Assembly (NCBI RefSeq): GCF_014490035.1
Contig: NZ_CP061008.1
Location: 3,038,001-3,102,000 of the forward strand
Length of the DNA stretch: 64,000 nt
Origin: Achromobacter xylosoxidans
GTDB taxonomy: Bacteria; Pseudomonadota; Gammaproteobacteria; Burkholderiales; Burkholderiaceae_B
Direction: 5' to 3'
Positions 53,267-61,445 of the stretch are shown here, piece by piece. The translations under genes and the position numbers were made by a program. Position 1 is the first letter of the stretch; every line of letters starts with the position of its first letter. The notes beneath the pieces were generated by a model, which ran no database searches, was not told the origin of the DNA, and saw nothing but the letters and a program-made list of their open reading frames with translations.

Positions 53267-53806
53267 TTAGTGTGAGTCCTGGCGCCTTTCTGCCAGGGTC
53301 TTGAGGTTGGCCAGCCCGTCTTCGAAGTCCTTCCCGACCATGCTGTCCATGTTGAAAAAGAGATGCATCAGTTTGGCGACGTAGTTCAGCCGGCCTTCCA
53401 TGGCCCAGGTGACTTGTGTGCCGTCGCCGGCCGGCGTCAGGGTGAAGTTGACCTGGTTGACGGCGGAGAAGGGCTTCACGAAGGTCAGCCGCAAGGCCAC
53501 GGACGAATCCGGCACGGCCGTTTCGATCTGCATTTCACCCACGCCCACTTCCTTGCTTTCCCAGGCGTAGGTTGCGCCCGGGCCCGCCGTCACGGCGCCA
53601 TAGGTGCCCTTGATCGCCGGATCTTTCTTTTCGTAGGGGTTCCAGGTGTTGAACGCGTGCAGGTCATTGATCAGCGGGAACACGCGCGCCGGCGGCGCCT
53701 GGATGCGCGCGCTGCGTTCGACGCGGAAGGTGTCCGGGCGCGTGGCCGCGTAGGCCAGCACCAGCGCGATGGCGGCCAGGACGATGAGCAACAAGGTTTT
53801 CAGCAT
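53267..53806 (-). CDS. SRPBCC-family (START-like) protein of the ECF42 operon
   Basis: A 179-residue protein. A short hydrophobic N-terminus (LLLIVLAAIALVLAYAA) is probably a membrane anchor, followed by a SRPBCC lipid/polyketide-binding fold (VERSARIQAPPARVFPLINDLHAFNTWNPYE split; TWAMEGRLNYVAKLMHLFF). It may bind a hydrophobic ligand at the periplasmic face. It is the second gene of the operon, 37 bases after the YCII gene and 18 before the VOC gene. Confidence 0.9.
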   Translation of the reverse strand: MLKTLLLIVLAAIALVLAYAATRPDTFRVERSARIQAPPARVFPLINDLHAFNTWNPYEKKDPAIKGTYGAVTAGPGATYAWESKEVGVGEMQIETAVPDSSVALRLTFVKPFSAVNQVNFTLTPAGDGTQVTWAMEGRLNYVAKLMHLFFNMDSMVGKDFEDGLANLKTLAERRQDSH

Positions 53807-53843
53807 GAATCAGGTCCGTTGATGGTGAAGGCGGCGAGCGTGC

Positions 53844-54254
53844 TCATTGGCCGTTGCCGGGTATCTGCCGGAAGCGTTCGACGCCCTCGCTGGGGCCGAA
53901 GTCGTCCAGCTCGAAGACCTGGCGCACTTCGACGGCGCAGGACTGGCCGGGGAAAGGCTGGGGAAAGCGCAGCGCCCATTGCATGGCTTCCTCGCGCGAG
54001 CGCACCTGGATCATGGTGTAGCCGGCGATCAGCTCCTTGGTCTCGGCGAACGGGCCGTCGACCACCGTGCGCTGATCCTTGTCGTACTGCACTCGCCAGC
54101 CCTTGGAGGAGGGGTGCAAGCCATTGGCGTCCAACAGCACGCCAGCCTTGGCCAGCGCCTCGTGATAGGACGCCATGGCGCCCAGCAGGCTTTCCTGCGG
54201 CATCACGCCGGCTTCACTGTCCGCCGTGGCGCGGACGATGATCATGTATCGCAT
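53844..54254 (-). CDS. YCII-related DGPF-domain protein of the ECF42 operon
   Basis: A 136-residue YCII-fold protein (MRYMIIVRATADSEAGVMP). It carries the DGPF signature (TVVDGPFAETKELIAGY, Asp66-Phe69) that gives the family its name. DGPF genes are the standard neighbours and targets of ECF42 sigma factors. It is the first gene of the four-gene operon. A TGTCGA-N17-CGTC promoter match lies 56-82 bases upstream. The biochemical role of the family is unknown. Confidence 0.93.
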   Translation of the reverse strand: MRYMIIVRATADSEAGVMPQESLLGAMASYHEALAKAGVLLDANGLHPSSKGWRVQYDKDQRTVVDGPFAETKELIAGYTMIQVRSREEAMQWALRFPQPFPGQSCAVEVRQVFELDDFGPSEGVERFRQIPGNGQ

Positions 54255-54309
54255 TCCTGTGACTCCTGGATTCGGTAAACAAGGCCCGAAGGGGGGCTTG
54301 TACTGGCAC

Positions 54310-54336
54310 GACGAACGGCAAGACGCGAAATCGACA
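54310..54336 (-). promoter_or_regulatory. ECF42-type promoter of the DGPF/sigma operon
   Basis: On the reverse strand TGTCGA (revcomp of 54331-54336) and CGTC (revcomp of 54310-54313) are separated by exactly 17 bases, 56 bases upstream of the YCII start. From memory, TGTCGA at -35 and CGA/TC at -10 is the consensus reported for ECF42 target promoters. This suggests the sigma factor activates its own operon. Confidence 0.7.
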
Positions 54337-54456
54337 GAAAAATGATGAACCTAGGGTAAGTACCAGGAAAATGGGTCCGCACACGGTTACAAAGGTACAG
54401 CCCTGGTTGCAGCGCGCCTCCATACACTCGCAGCGTCCACAACTTTGAACACCGAT

Positions 54457-54609
54457 ATGAAGATCCTGTGCAGTCTTGCCTTGCTGGCTTCCTTGCTGAC
54501 GGGCTGTGCCGTCTATACCCCGAGCGGCGCGGTCATCGTCGATCCCCACGACGGCGGCGGCCGTGGCGGTTTCTGTCCGCCGGGCCAGGCCAAGAAAGGG
54601 AACTGTTGA
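54457..54609 (+). CDS. Small predicted lipoprotein (50 residues)
   Basis: The ATG at 54457 opens MKILCSLALLASLLTGCAVY, a short lipoprotein signal with lipobox LLTGC (Cys17). The mature part is only 34 residues, with a Gly-rich segment (DGGGRGGFCPPG) and a basic end (AKKGNC). Two more Cys could form a disulfide. It lies alone between the ECF42 operon and a second YCII gene. Similar tiny lipoproteins occur in related bacteria, but I cannot assign a role. Confidence 0.75.
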   Translation: MKILCSLALLASLLTGCAVYTPSGAVIVDPHDGGGRGGFCPPGQAKKGNC

Positions 54610-54658
54610 ATCGTGCGGCTGGCGCGCGCCAGCCGCCGGTCCAGCATGGGCCCTGTGC

Positions 54659-55012
54659 CTACATGAAGCACGGGCCCAGTTCGCGGACCTCCACCGTGGC
54701 CCATTGCGCGGCCGGGCACTCGGCCGCCAGCGCCAGCGCTTCTTCCCGGCTATCGCAGTTCAGCAGGAAGAAGCCGCCTATCATTTCCTTGGCCTCGGCA
54801 TAGGGGCCATCCACCAGGGAACGTTCGCCGTCGCGGATGCGCAGGCGCACGGCTTCCGACTCGGACTTCAAGGATTCCGCGCGCGCCAACAGGCCGCGCG
54901 AACTCAGGTCTTCCGCATAGCGCAGCATTTGCGCATAGGCTTCGCGGCCCTCTTCGGGCGTGCGCTGGGCGCGCTGGCCCACCGGTTCGACGATGAAAAG
55001 CAGATAGGACAT
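54659..55012 (-). CDS. Second YCII-family (DGPF-like) protein
   Basis: A 117-residue YCII protein (MSYLLFIVEPVGQRAQRTPEEG) with DGPY in place of DGPF (SLVDGPYAEAKEMIGGFF). It is on the same strand as the ECF42 operon but 323 bases before its promoter and separated by the divergent lipoprotein gene. No TGTCGA box was found in its upstream 100 bases, so it may have a different promoter. Function unknown. Confidence 0.9.
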   Translation of the reverse strand: MSYLLFIVEPVGQRAQRTPEEGREAYAQMLRYAEDLSSRGLLARAESLKSESEAVRLRIRDGERSLVDGPYAEAKEMIGGFFLLNCDSREEALALAAECPAAQWATVEVRELGPCFM

Positions 55013-55127
55013 GGGATCTTCCAGTACGGACTGCCGATAAGGTTCGCCAGATTACCGCTATTTGTTGCGCCGGTGCCATCTTGCAATACACGCCCCAGCG
55101 TTCTTTGTAAGCAGAGGTAGACGGGGC

Positions 55128-55556
55128 TTATCCATCGTCCCGCAGCACTGCCGCTCCCGTGCGGGGATTCACCAGCGTGACGTTCTCCAGCGCCTGGATG
55201 CGCCAGGCGCCGGCCTGCCGCGTCAGCACGGCAAGAATCATCGTGTCGACGGCATGCACGCCCGCCGGATGGGCAGCGCCGGCCGAGAGGCGGCTCCAGA
55301 AGTGCACGATCGCCGCATCGCCGCCTACCGGCGTCACGTCGACGAGTTCGTTCGCCAGCGTGGAATCGCTATAGATGGTGGAGTGGATGGGGGCATGCAT
55401 CTTGACGATTTCCTCGACGCCGCGCACATAGTGGCCGAACCGGTTCACAAATGTCGCGTCCTCATGGAACAGCGCGCCCAGCGCCTGCATGTCGTGGTCG
55501 TTCCAGGCCGCCTGGAACGCGCCTGGAATGTCCTCGGGATTCCGCATCTGTGTCAT
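55128..55556 (-). CDS. SgcJ/EcaC-like NTF2/SnoaL-fold protein
   Basis: A 142-residue NTF2-like protein (EDIPGAFQAAWNDHDMQALG; FHEDATFVNRFGHYVRGVEEI). The cone-shaped fold and motif set match the SgcJ/EcaC group, which are poorly characterised ligand-binding or oxidoreductase-associated proteins. It is 115 bases upstream of the second YCII gene on the same strand. A TATACA box lies near 55578 on its upstream side. Function not predictable. Confidence 0.88.
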   Translation of the reverse strand: MTQMRNPEDIPGAFQAAWNDHDMQALGALFHEDATFVNRFGHYVRGVEEIVKMHAPIHSTIYSDSTLANELVDVTPVGGDAAIVHFWSRLSAGAAHPAGVHAVDTMILAVLTRQAGAWRIQALENVTLVNPRTGAAVLRDDG

Positions 55557-55714
55557 GTGGGTTGTCGCCAGTGTCTGTATAAAGAGAGGACGCCGTGCCT
55601 CGCGCCGTCATGCATAGCCGCAAGCATGAATAATGCGTCAGACTATGGAATCGGCGCCACCGGATTTGCAGCCTGATACGCGCTGCCGGCGCCTGCTCAC
55701 ATTGCGAAGGTCCC

Positions 55715-57451
55715 ATGGCATCCCATACTCCCGCCTCCAAGGATGTGTCCGCCGCCGGCTGGCTGCGCTGGCTGCCCGGGCTGGCGGTGCTCAGGTCATA
55801 CCAGGCCGCCTGGCTGCCCAAGGACCTGGCCGCCGGCCTGGTGCTGACGGCCATGCTGGTGCCGGTCGGCATCGCCTATGCCGAAGCGTCCGGCGTCCCA
55901 GGCGTCTACGGCCTTTATGCCACCATCATTCCACTATTGGCCTATGCACTGTTCGGCCCCAGCCGTATCCTGGTGCTGGGTCCGGACTCCGCCCTGGCCG
56001 CGCCCATCCTGGCGGTGGTGCTCAGCGTTTCCGAAGGCGACCCCATGCGTGCGGTGGCCGCGGCCAGCCTGATGGCCCTGGTCGCCGGGGTGTTCTGCAT
56101 CGTGATGGGCCTGCTGCGGCTGGGCTTCATCACCGAACTGCTATCCAAGCCGATCCGCTACGGCTACATGAACGGCATCGCGCTGACGGTGCTGGTCAGC
56201 CAGTTGCCCAAGCTGTTCGCGGTATCGATAGACGATGCCGGCCCCTTGACCGAATTGTGGCGGCTGGGGCGGGCGGTATTCATGGGCGAGGCCAACTGGT
56301 TTACCTTCGCCGTGGGAGCGGCGACCCTGGCGCTGATCCTGCTGCTCAAGCGCTACGATCGCGTGCCGGGCATCCTGATCGCCGTGATCCTGGCGACGCT
56401 GGCCGTCAGCCTGTTCCACCTGGACTCGCAAGGCGTGAAGGTGCTGGGCGAAATCCCGCAAGGTCTGCCCAAGTTCGTCTTGCCCTGGCTCAGCCATGCG
56501 GACCTGGTCAAGATCGCGCTGGGCGGTTGCGCGGTGGCGCTGATCGCCTTCGCGGACACCAGCGTGCTGTCGCGCACCTATGCCGCGCGCACCAACACCC
56601 GGGTCGATCCGAACCAGGAAATGGTGGGCCTGGGCGTGGCCAACCTGGCGGCGGGCTTCTTCCAGGGCTTTCCGATCAGCAGCAGCGCTTCGCGCACGCC
56701 GGTGGCCGAGGCGGCGGGTTCGCGCACGCAGCTTACAGGCGTGGTGGGGGCGATAGCAGTCGCGGTACTGCTGGTCGCGGCGCCCAATCTGCTGCGCTAT
56801 CTGCCGAACAGCGCGCTGGCGGCCGTGGTGATCGCGGCGGCCATCGGCCTCTTTGAATTCAAGGACCTGCGCCGCATTTACCGCATCCAGCAATGGGAAT
56901 TCTGGCTGTCGATGGCGTGCTTTGCGGGCGTGGCCGTGTTCGGCGCCATTCCGGGCATCTGCCTGGCCGTGGTCATCGCCGTGATCGAATTCCTGTGGGA
57001 CGGCTGGCGGCCGCATTTCGCGGTGCTCGGCCGCGTGCCCAACCTGCGCGGCTACCATGACATGAAGCGCTATCCCAATGCCGCGCTGATCGACGGCCTG
57101 GTGCTGTTCCGCTGGGATGCGCCGCTATTCTTCGCCAATGCCGAACTCTTCCAGCAGCGCCTGATGGAAGCCGTGGAGGCCTCGCCCACGCCGGTGCGCT
57201 GGGTGGTGGTGGCTGCAGAGCCGGTCACCAGCGTAGACGTCACGTCGGCGGACATGTTGCGTGAACTAAGCCGCAGCCTGGCCCAGCAGGGCGCGGCGCT
57301 GCATTTTGCGGAAATGAAGGATCCCGTGCGCGACAAGCTCAAGCGCTTCGAACTGACGGAGGTGTTCGGCGACGACCGTTTCCATCCCACGGTGGGGAGC
57401 GCGGTGGACAGCTACCTGGAAAGCGCGGGCGGCAGGCATCCCGGAGATTAA
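55715..57451 (+). CDS. SulP-family anion transporter with STAS domain
   Basis: A 578-residue inner-membrane protein. The SLC26/SulP core (about 20-435) has DLAAGLVLTAMLVPVGIAYAE and the SSASRTPVAEAAGSRTQL segment. A C-terminal STAS domain follows (about 450-565: VLFRWDAPLFFANAELF; SVDVTSADMLREL). Family members carry sulfate, bicarbonate or dicarboxylates. The phospho-acceptor position of STAS has a Thr-Ser pair. It is monocistronic and convergent with the LysE gene. Confidence 0.94.
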   Translation: MASHTPASKDVSAAGWLRWLPGLAVLRSYQAAWLPKDLAAGLVLTAMLVPVGIAYAEASGVPGVYGLYATIIPLLAYALFGPSRILVLGPDSALAAPILAVVLSVSEGDPMRAVAAASLMALVAGVFCIVMGLLRLGFITELLSKPIRYGYMNGIALTVLVSQLPKLFAVSIDDAGPLTELWRLGRAVFMGEANWFTFAVGAATLALILLLKRYDRVPGILIAVILATLAVSLFHLDSQGVKVLGEIPQGLPKFVLPWLSHADLVKIALGGCAVALIAFADTSVLSRTYAARTNTRVDPNQEMVGLGVANLAAGFFQGFPISSSASRTPVAEAAGSRTQLTGVVGAIAVAVLLVAAPNLLRYLPNSALAAVVIAAAIGLFEFKDLRRIYRIQQWEFWLSMACFAGVAVFGAIPGICLAVVIAVIEFLWDGWRPHFAVLGRVPNLRGYHDMKRYPNAALIDGLVLFRWDAPLFFANAELFQQRLMEAVEASPTPVRWVVVAAEPVTSVDVTSADMLRELSRSLAQQGAALHFAEMKDPVRDKLKRFELTEVFGDDRFHPTVGSAVDSYLESAGGRHPGD

Positions 57452-57468
57452 GGCCCGGCTCGCTTGGG

Positions 57469-58101
57469 TCAGGCCATCAATACCGCGGCCTGTTCGCCGA
57501 ACAGGATCAGCGCAATGACGATCATGGCCAGGCCCGAAAACTGGCTGACCCTGCGCGCGGCGACCGGGCGCGATTGCAGTACCGCCTTCGACCCCAGGCC
57601 CACCAGGGTATAGATGACGGCGCAATTGAGGATCTGCAGGATCCCCAACGCCGTGATCTGCGTGGATATCGGCCAGGCGCCGTCGCGGCTGGTGAATTGC
57701 GGCAGCAGGGCCAGGAACAGCAGGATGGCCTTGGGATTCACGCCGCTGACGGCGAAACCTCTTGCGGCCCAGCCCAGCCAATGCCCCGCGGCCTGCGCAT
57801 CGCCCGCCTTGGGCTCGGCAGGATGCGCCAGCACGTTGGCCCCCAGCCAAAGCAAATACGCCGCGCCGACCAGGGTCAGGACGGTGAGGATCGCGGGTTC
57901 GCTCGCCACCAGGGCGCCTATGCCCGCCGCGACCACCATGGTGATCATCAGATAGCCGGTCAACATCCCCGCCACGGCGGGAAGGACGGCCTTGTCCCGC
58001 AAGCCGGCGGATATGGCATAGGCCCAATCCGCGCCCGGGACGACAACCAAAGAAAGCGAAACAAGCCAAAACGCCACCAGATTGCCGGTTTCCAACTGCA
58101 T
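57469..58101 (-). CDS. LysE-family amino-acid exporter
   Basis: A 210-residue membrane protein with six helices. The start at 58101 (MQLETGNLVAFWLVS) is chosen; a longer frame overlaps the regulator promoter. It has the LysE/RhtB motif PGADWAYAISAGLRDK near the first loop and GVNPKAILLFLALLPQF in the middle. It exports an amino acid. It is divergent from an Lrp/AsnC regulator, the usual arrangement for amino-acid-inducible export. Confidence 0.92.
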   Translation of the reverse strand: MQLETGNLVAFWLVSLSLVVVPGADWAYAISAGLRDKAVLPAVAGMLTGYLMITMVVAAGIGALVASEPAILTVLTLVGAAYLLWLGANVLAHPAEPKAGDAQAAGHWLGWAARGFAVSGVNPKAILLFLALLPQFTSRDGAWPISTQITALGILQILNCAVIYTLVGLGSKAVLQSRPVAARRVSQFSGLAMIVIALILFGEQAAVLMA

Positions 58102-58147
58102 ACCCCAAATGAATCTCAGGCGGGGAATGTTATCGGCGAAGCAGGGG

Positions 58148-58185
58148 GAAGTGCTTCTTCCATCTACCGCAAGAATTGCAGTTCT
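58148..58185. promoter_or_regulatory. Lrp-type operators between LysE and Lrp genes
   Basis: Short palindromes lie in the 100-base divergent gap: GAAG-TG-CTTC (58148-58157) and AGAA-TTGCAG-TTCT (58172-58185). Lrp/AsnC proteins bind arrays of such imperfect palindromes. They overlap the likely promoters of both genes. Confidence 0.5.
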
Positions 58186-58201
58186 GGGTAGAATCTTCCT
58201 C

Positions 58202-58654
58202 ATGGATGATCTAGATAGAAAAATTCTTGCGCAGCTACAGGAAGACGGCCGCATTTCCATCACGGACCTGGCGGAACGGGTCGGCTTGAGCCTGTCTCCG
58301 TGTCATCGGCGGCTGCGGGCGCTGGAAGAGGCGGGCGTCGTCAGCGGCTATGGCGCGAACATCAATCTGGCCGCGGTCGGGCTGAATTTTTCGGCCATCG
58401 TCTTCGTCACCATGCGCGAAGGCAGCAGCGACCGGGTGTCGGCGTTCGAGGCCGCCCTGGCCGATATTCCCGAGGTGGTGCAGGCGCAGCGGCTGTTCGG
58501 CGACCCGGACTACATGCTGCACGTCGTCACCCAGGACTTGCCGGCGTTCCAGGCGCTCTATGACCGGGTGCTGTCGGCGTTGCCCAGCGTGCTGCGGTTG
58601 AGGTCGACGCTGGTGATGAAGAACGTGCTGAGGAACCGGCCTGTGCCGCTCTGA
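58202..58654 (+). CDS. Lrp/AsnC-family transcriptional regulator
   Basis: A 150-residue feast/famine regulator. The start at 58202 (MDDLDRKILAQLQEDGRISITDLAERVG split) is the normal family start; an upstream in-frame ATG at 58082 would overlap the divergent gene. The helix-turn-helix is followed by the RAM effector domain (about 70-140: AIVFVTMREG; GDPDYMLHVV). The conserved GDxDYxL motif binds amino acids. It probably activates the divergent LysE exporter. Confidence 0.94.
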   Translation: MDDLDRKILAQLQEDGRISITDLAERVGLSLSPCHRRLRALEEAGVVSGYGANINLAAVGLNFSAIVFVTMREGSSDRVSAFEAALADIPEVVQAQRLFGDPDYMLHVVTQDLPAFQALYDRVLSALPSVLRLRSTLVMKNVLRNRPVPL

Positions 58655-58668
58655 GGCGGACGGAGAGA

Positions 58669-58692
58669 CAGGCCGCGCGGCTGCGCGGCCTG
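58669..58692. terminator. GC hairpin between convergent Lrp and MotB genes
   Basis: CAGGCCGCGC (58669-58678) is exactly mirrored by 58683-58692 around loop GGCT. It lies between two convergent stop codons (58654 and 58701). There is no clear T-run, so it is a weak or factor-assisted terminator for either side. Confidence 0.5.
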
Positions 58693-58700
58693 GACCTGGA

Positions 58701-59666
58701 TCAGGATTTTGTGGCGGAGGCGGGAGCGGCCGCCGCGGCGCCAGGCGCCGCGCCCTGCGCCGCCTTTTGCGCGGGCGCAATGTCCATGATGAGTTCCACG
58801 CGCCGGTTGGCCGCGCGGCCCGCCGGGGTGTCGTTGGACTCGATGGGACGGGTCTCGGCGTAGCCAACGGCGCGCAGGCGCTGGGCCGATACGCCGTCGC
58901 GGACCAGTTCGCGCAGCACGCTGGTGGCGCGGCTGCTGGACAGTTCCCAGTTGGACGCGAATTGCCGGGTCTGGATGGGCACCGGGTCGCTGTGGCCCTC
59001 GACCGAGACCTGGTAGTCGTTCTTGTTGAGGATGGCGGCCAGGCGCTTGATCACGTCCAGGCCGGTGGGGCTGAGGGTGGCCTGGCCGGACGGAAACAGC
59101 AGTTCATTGCTGATGCGAAAGCTCACCGACTGTTCGTTGATGATCACGTCCACCGATTTGCCCAGGTCGCCCAGGCCCAGCGATTCCTTGGAGGGCGCGC
59201 GCAGCGGCGGGGCGGCGTCGGCGACGATCTCGCCTTCCTGGGCCGGCTGCGCCGGCGTGGTCGCGGCGGCGGCCGCCGGCGTCTCGGCCTGCGCCCAGCT
59301 TGCGGGAATCTGGACGGCGTCGAATTCGGAATACTCGCCGTCGTAAGTGGGCAGGCCGCTGGCCGCCAGCGTGCCGACCAGCTCCACCGGCTGTTCCGAT
59401 TGGCCGAATGCGCCGCCATGCAGGCGCGTGAGCGCCAGCAGCACGACCAGCATGGCCAGGAGCAGGGTGATCAGGTCCAGGTAGCTGAGCAGCCAGTTCT
59501 CGGAATCCTGTTCGACGGTTTCCTCGACGTGCCAGCGGGCATAGCGGTCCTTGCGGTCGCTCTGGCTGGGACGCCAGCCGCTGTTGGCCGCCGCTTTCTC
59601 GGCGCGCAGCTGGGCCTGGCGGGCCTGCTCGATCCGCTGCGCCAGGGTGGGGGAAATCAGGCTCAT
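58701..59666 (-). CDS. MotB-type stator protein with OmpA domain
   Basis: A 321-residue inner-membrane protein. One helix (about 58-80) carries the ion-binding Asp64 (SYLDLITLLLAMLVV). A linker of about 90 residues with a Pro/Ala-rich stretch follows, then an OmpA peptidoglycan-binding domain (about 175-300: ELLFPSGQATLSPTGLDVI; SVEGHSDPVPI; NWELSSSRATSV; NRRVELIMD). The start at 59666 overlaps the MotA-like gene by ATGA. No other flagellar or chemotaxis gene is nearby. It may be an accessory stator or a non-flagellar motor. Confidence 0.92.
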   Translation of the reverse strand: MSLISPTLAQRIEQARQAQLRAEKAAANSGWRPSQSDRKDRYARWHVEETVEQDSENWLLSYLDLITLLLAMLVVLLALTRLHGGAFGQSEQPVELVGTLAASGLPTYDGEYSEFDAVQIPASWAQAETPAAAAATTPAQPAQEGEIVADAAPPLRAPSKESLGLGDLGKSVDVIINEQSVSFRISNELLFPSGQATLSPTGLDVIKRLAAILNKNDYQVSVEGHSDPVPIQTRQFASNWELSSSRATSVLRELVRDGVSAQRLRAVGYAETRPIESNDTPAGRAANRRVELIMDIAPAQKAAQGAAPGAAAAAPASATKS

Positions 59667-60553
59667 TGGCGCGCGGCGGCAGGACGGGCGATGGAGACGG
59701 GCTGGGCTGCGGCGGGTTTGGCCGCGGGTTTGATCTGACCTTCCGCCTTGGCTTGCGCGGCCTGCGGCTTGGCGTCCGCGCCGCCATCGTAGATCTCGTC
59801 TTCGACGTGCATGACGAAGGAGTTCAGGGTTTCGCGCACTACCGCGGGGCCGCGCTTCTCGCACATCATGGCGATGCCTTGCAGCACCATGTTCATGGAT
59901 TCGACGCGCCTTGCGGTGCGGCGTTCCAGCTTGAGCGCGATGGGCTTGCAGACCAGGTTGGCCAGCAGGATGCCGTAGAAGGTGGTCATCAGGCCGATGG
60001 CCAGCTGCTGGCCGATCATCTGCATGCTGCCGTCGCCCAGCACCGACATCAGGTTGATCAGGCCCACCAGCGTGCCCAGCATGCCGAAGGCCGGGGCGAA
60101 GGTGGCCATGACGCGGAACATCTGCGCCTCGGCCTGCTCGCGGGCACGCAGCCGCGCCACGCGCCATTGCAGCAGCTCGATGATCTGGTCTTCGGGCGTG
60201 TTGTCGATGATCAGCTGCACGCCGGTGCGCAGGAAGGGGTTGCTGACCTTCTTGAGTTCCTGCTCGACCTTGCGGACGTCGGTGTTCATCCACAGCTGGG
60301 CCATGGACACCAGTTCCTCGATGTCGCGCTGCTGGTCGTGCTGGTCGTTGCGAAAGACGGTGCGCACCAGCTTGAAGACGCGCAGCACTTCCGGCAGCGG
60401 ATAGGCGATGAACACGGCGGCCGCGGTGCCGCCCAGCACGATGGCCAGGCCCGGCAGGTTGATGTACATGCCGGGGTCGGTGGCGGCCAGGGCCACGACG
60501 ATAACCAGGGTAAGCAGGCCGACGGCGGCGCCGATGACGGTAGACGGATTCAT
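59663..60553 (-). CDS. MotA/PomA-type stator protein
   Basis: A 296-residue membrane protein with four helices: about 5-24, 31-50, 150-172 and 183-204. Helices 3-4 have the conserved GMLGTLVGLINL and GLMTTFYGILLANLV segments with channel-lining Thr. A cytoplasmic domain with charged residues lies between helices 2 and 3. The layout resembles PomA (sodium-type) more than classical MotA (short cytoplasmic loop and FAPAFGMLGTL). It is co-translated with the MotB-like gene. A C-terminal Ala/Pro/Lys tail of about 40 residues is unusual. The ion used is not decided by sequence. Confidence 0.92.
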   Translation of the reverse strand: MNPSTVIGAAVGLLTLVIVVALAATDPGMYINLPGLAIVLGGTAAAVFIAYPLPEVLRVFKLVRTVFRNDQHDQQRDIEELVSMAQLWMNTDVRKVEQELKKVSNPFLRTGVQLIIDNTPEDQIIELLQWRVARLRAREQAEAQMFRVMATFAPAFGMLGTLVGLINLMSVLGDGSMQMIGQQLAIGLMTTFYGILLANLVCKPIALKLERRTARRVESMNMVLQGIAMMCEKRGPAVVRETLNSFVMHVEDEIYDGGADAKPQAAQAKAEGQIKPAAKPAAAQPVSIARPAAARQ

Positions 60554-60774
60554 GGATCTTGCCCGATAAACATAGGCATCCCGTACGCGGAATGCCGGAT
60601 TTCGGGGAATTCTAGCCAGGGCAGGTCCGAGTCAATCGTCCGGAAAACGGGGCGAAAAGGGCGGTAAGCGGCGGCTTGGACCGGGCGGGCGGCGCGCGTC
60701 GTCCCGGAAATAATGGGGGCGGATAAGACGCGGAGTCGTCCGGCGTCTGGCGCCGGCATGCCGCGGGCCCGGCA

Positions 60775-61344
60775 TCAGCCCTGGCGAGGCTTGCGGGCGA
60801 ACCATTCCTCGCGCGTGATCTCCCAGATTTCCGTGGGCAGCCGTCCGCTGACGTAACCGCGCTCTTCGGTGGCGACCAGGCGCATGCCGCCGCGCTCCGA
60901 GATGCGGCGCGAAGCCGCGTTGACGGAGGCCTTGGGCGCGCGCAGCAGCGGCTTGCCCAGCACCTCGAACCAGTAGGCGGTGGCGGCTTCGCTGGCCTCG
61001 GTCATGTAGCCCCGGCCGTGATGGGCGGGGTCCAGCCAAAAACCGCGGTTGTTCCAGGAATCATCGTCCATCAGGCTGACGATGCCGATCAGGTTGCCGG
61101 GGTTCTCACGGGTGCGGATGGACCAATGCCACTCCCTGCCCTGACGCATCGCAGGGATCGCCACTTGCTCCAGATAGTTGCGAGCGCCGTCGGGCGGGTA
61201 GGGCCATGGCACCTGGTCGACCAGGTAGCGCACCACTTCCCACTGCGGAAACAGGCGCTGGATGGCCTCGGCGTCGCCGATTTCCAAGGGCTGCAGGACC
61301 AGGCGGTCGGTGGCAAGAGGGGGAAACAACGGAGCTTCAGGCAT
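60775..61344 (-). CDS. GNAT-family N-acetyltransferase (RimJ/RimL-like)
   Basis: A 189-residue acetyltransferase (LATDRLVLQPLEIGDAEAIQ). The acetyl-CoA region is HHGRGYMTEASEAATAYWFE, and the acceptor-side motif NAASRRISERGGMRLVA is typical of RimJ/RimL-type enzymes. It is divergent from the NYN/LOTUS gene, with 101 bases between, and 221 bases after it lies the MotA-like gene start, with nothing recognised in that gap besides short GC palindromes. Confidence 0.92.
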   Translation of the reverse strand: MPEAPLFPPLATDRLVLQPLEIGDAEAIQRLFPQWEVVRYLVDQVPWPYPPDGARNYLEQVAIPAMRQGREWHWSIRTRENPGNLIGIVSLMDDDSWNNRGFWLDPAHHGRGYMTEASEAATAYWFEVLGKPLLRAPKASVNAASRRISERGGMRLVATEERGYVSGRLPTEIWEITREEWFARKPRQG

Positions 61345-61376
61345 GGCTGCTGGGGTGGGCGCCGCGTACCGGCGGC

Positions 61377-61388
61377 ATATATGTATAT
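61377..61388. promoter_or_regulatory. ATATA-TG-TATAT palindrome in the GNAT/NYN divergent gap
   Basis: A perfect 5-bp-arm inverted repeat in an A/T-rich island 57 bases upstream of the NYN/LOTUS start. It could hold a -10 element or a small operator. It is the only A/T-rich spot in this gap. Confidence 0.35.
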
Positions 61389-61445
61389 CATGAGCGTCAT
61401 CTGGCGGCGTCTCGCCCGGCGCCGCCGCAGCATTGGAGCAAAAAC

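Noticed and set aside
54659..55012. Second YCII gene as a target of the same ECF42 promoter
   Set aside because: No TGTCGA-type box was found in its immediate upstream sequence, and a divergent gene separates it from the sigma operon.
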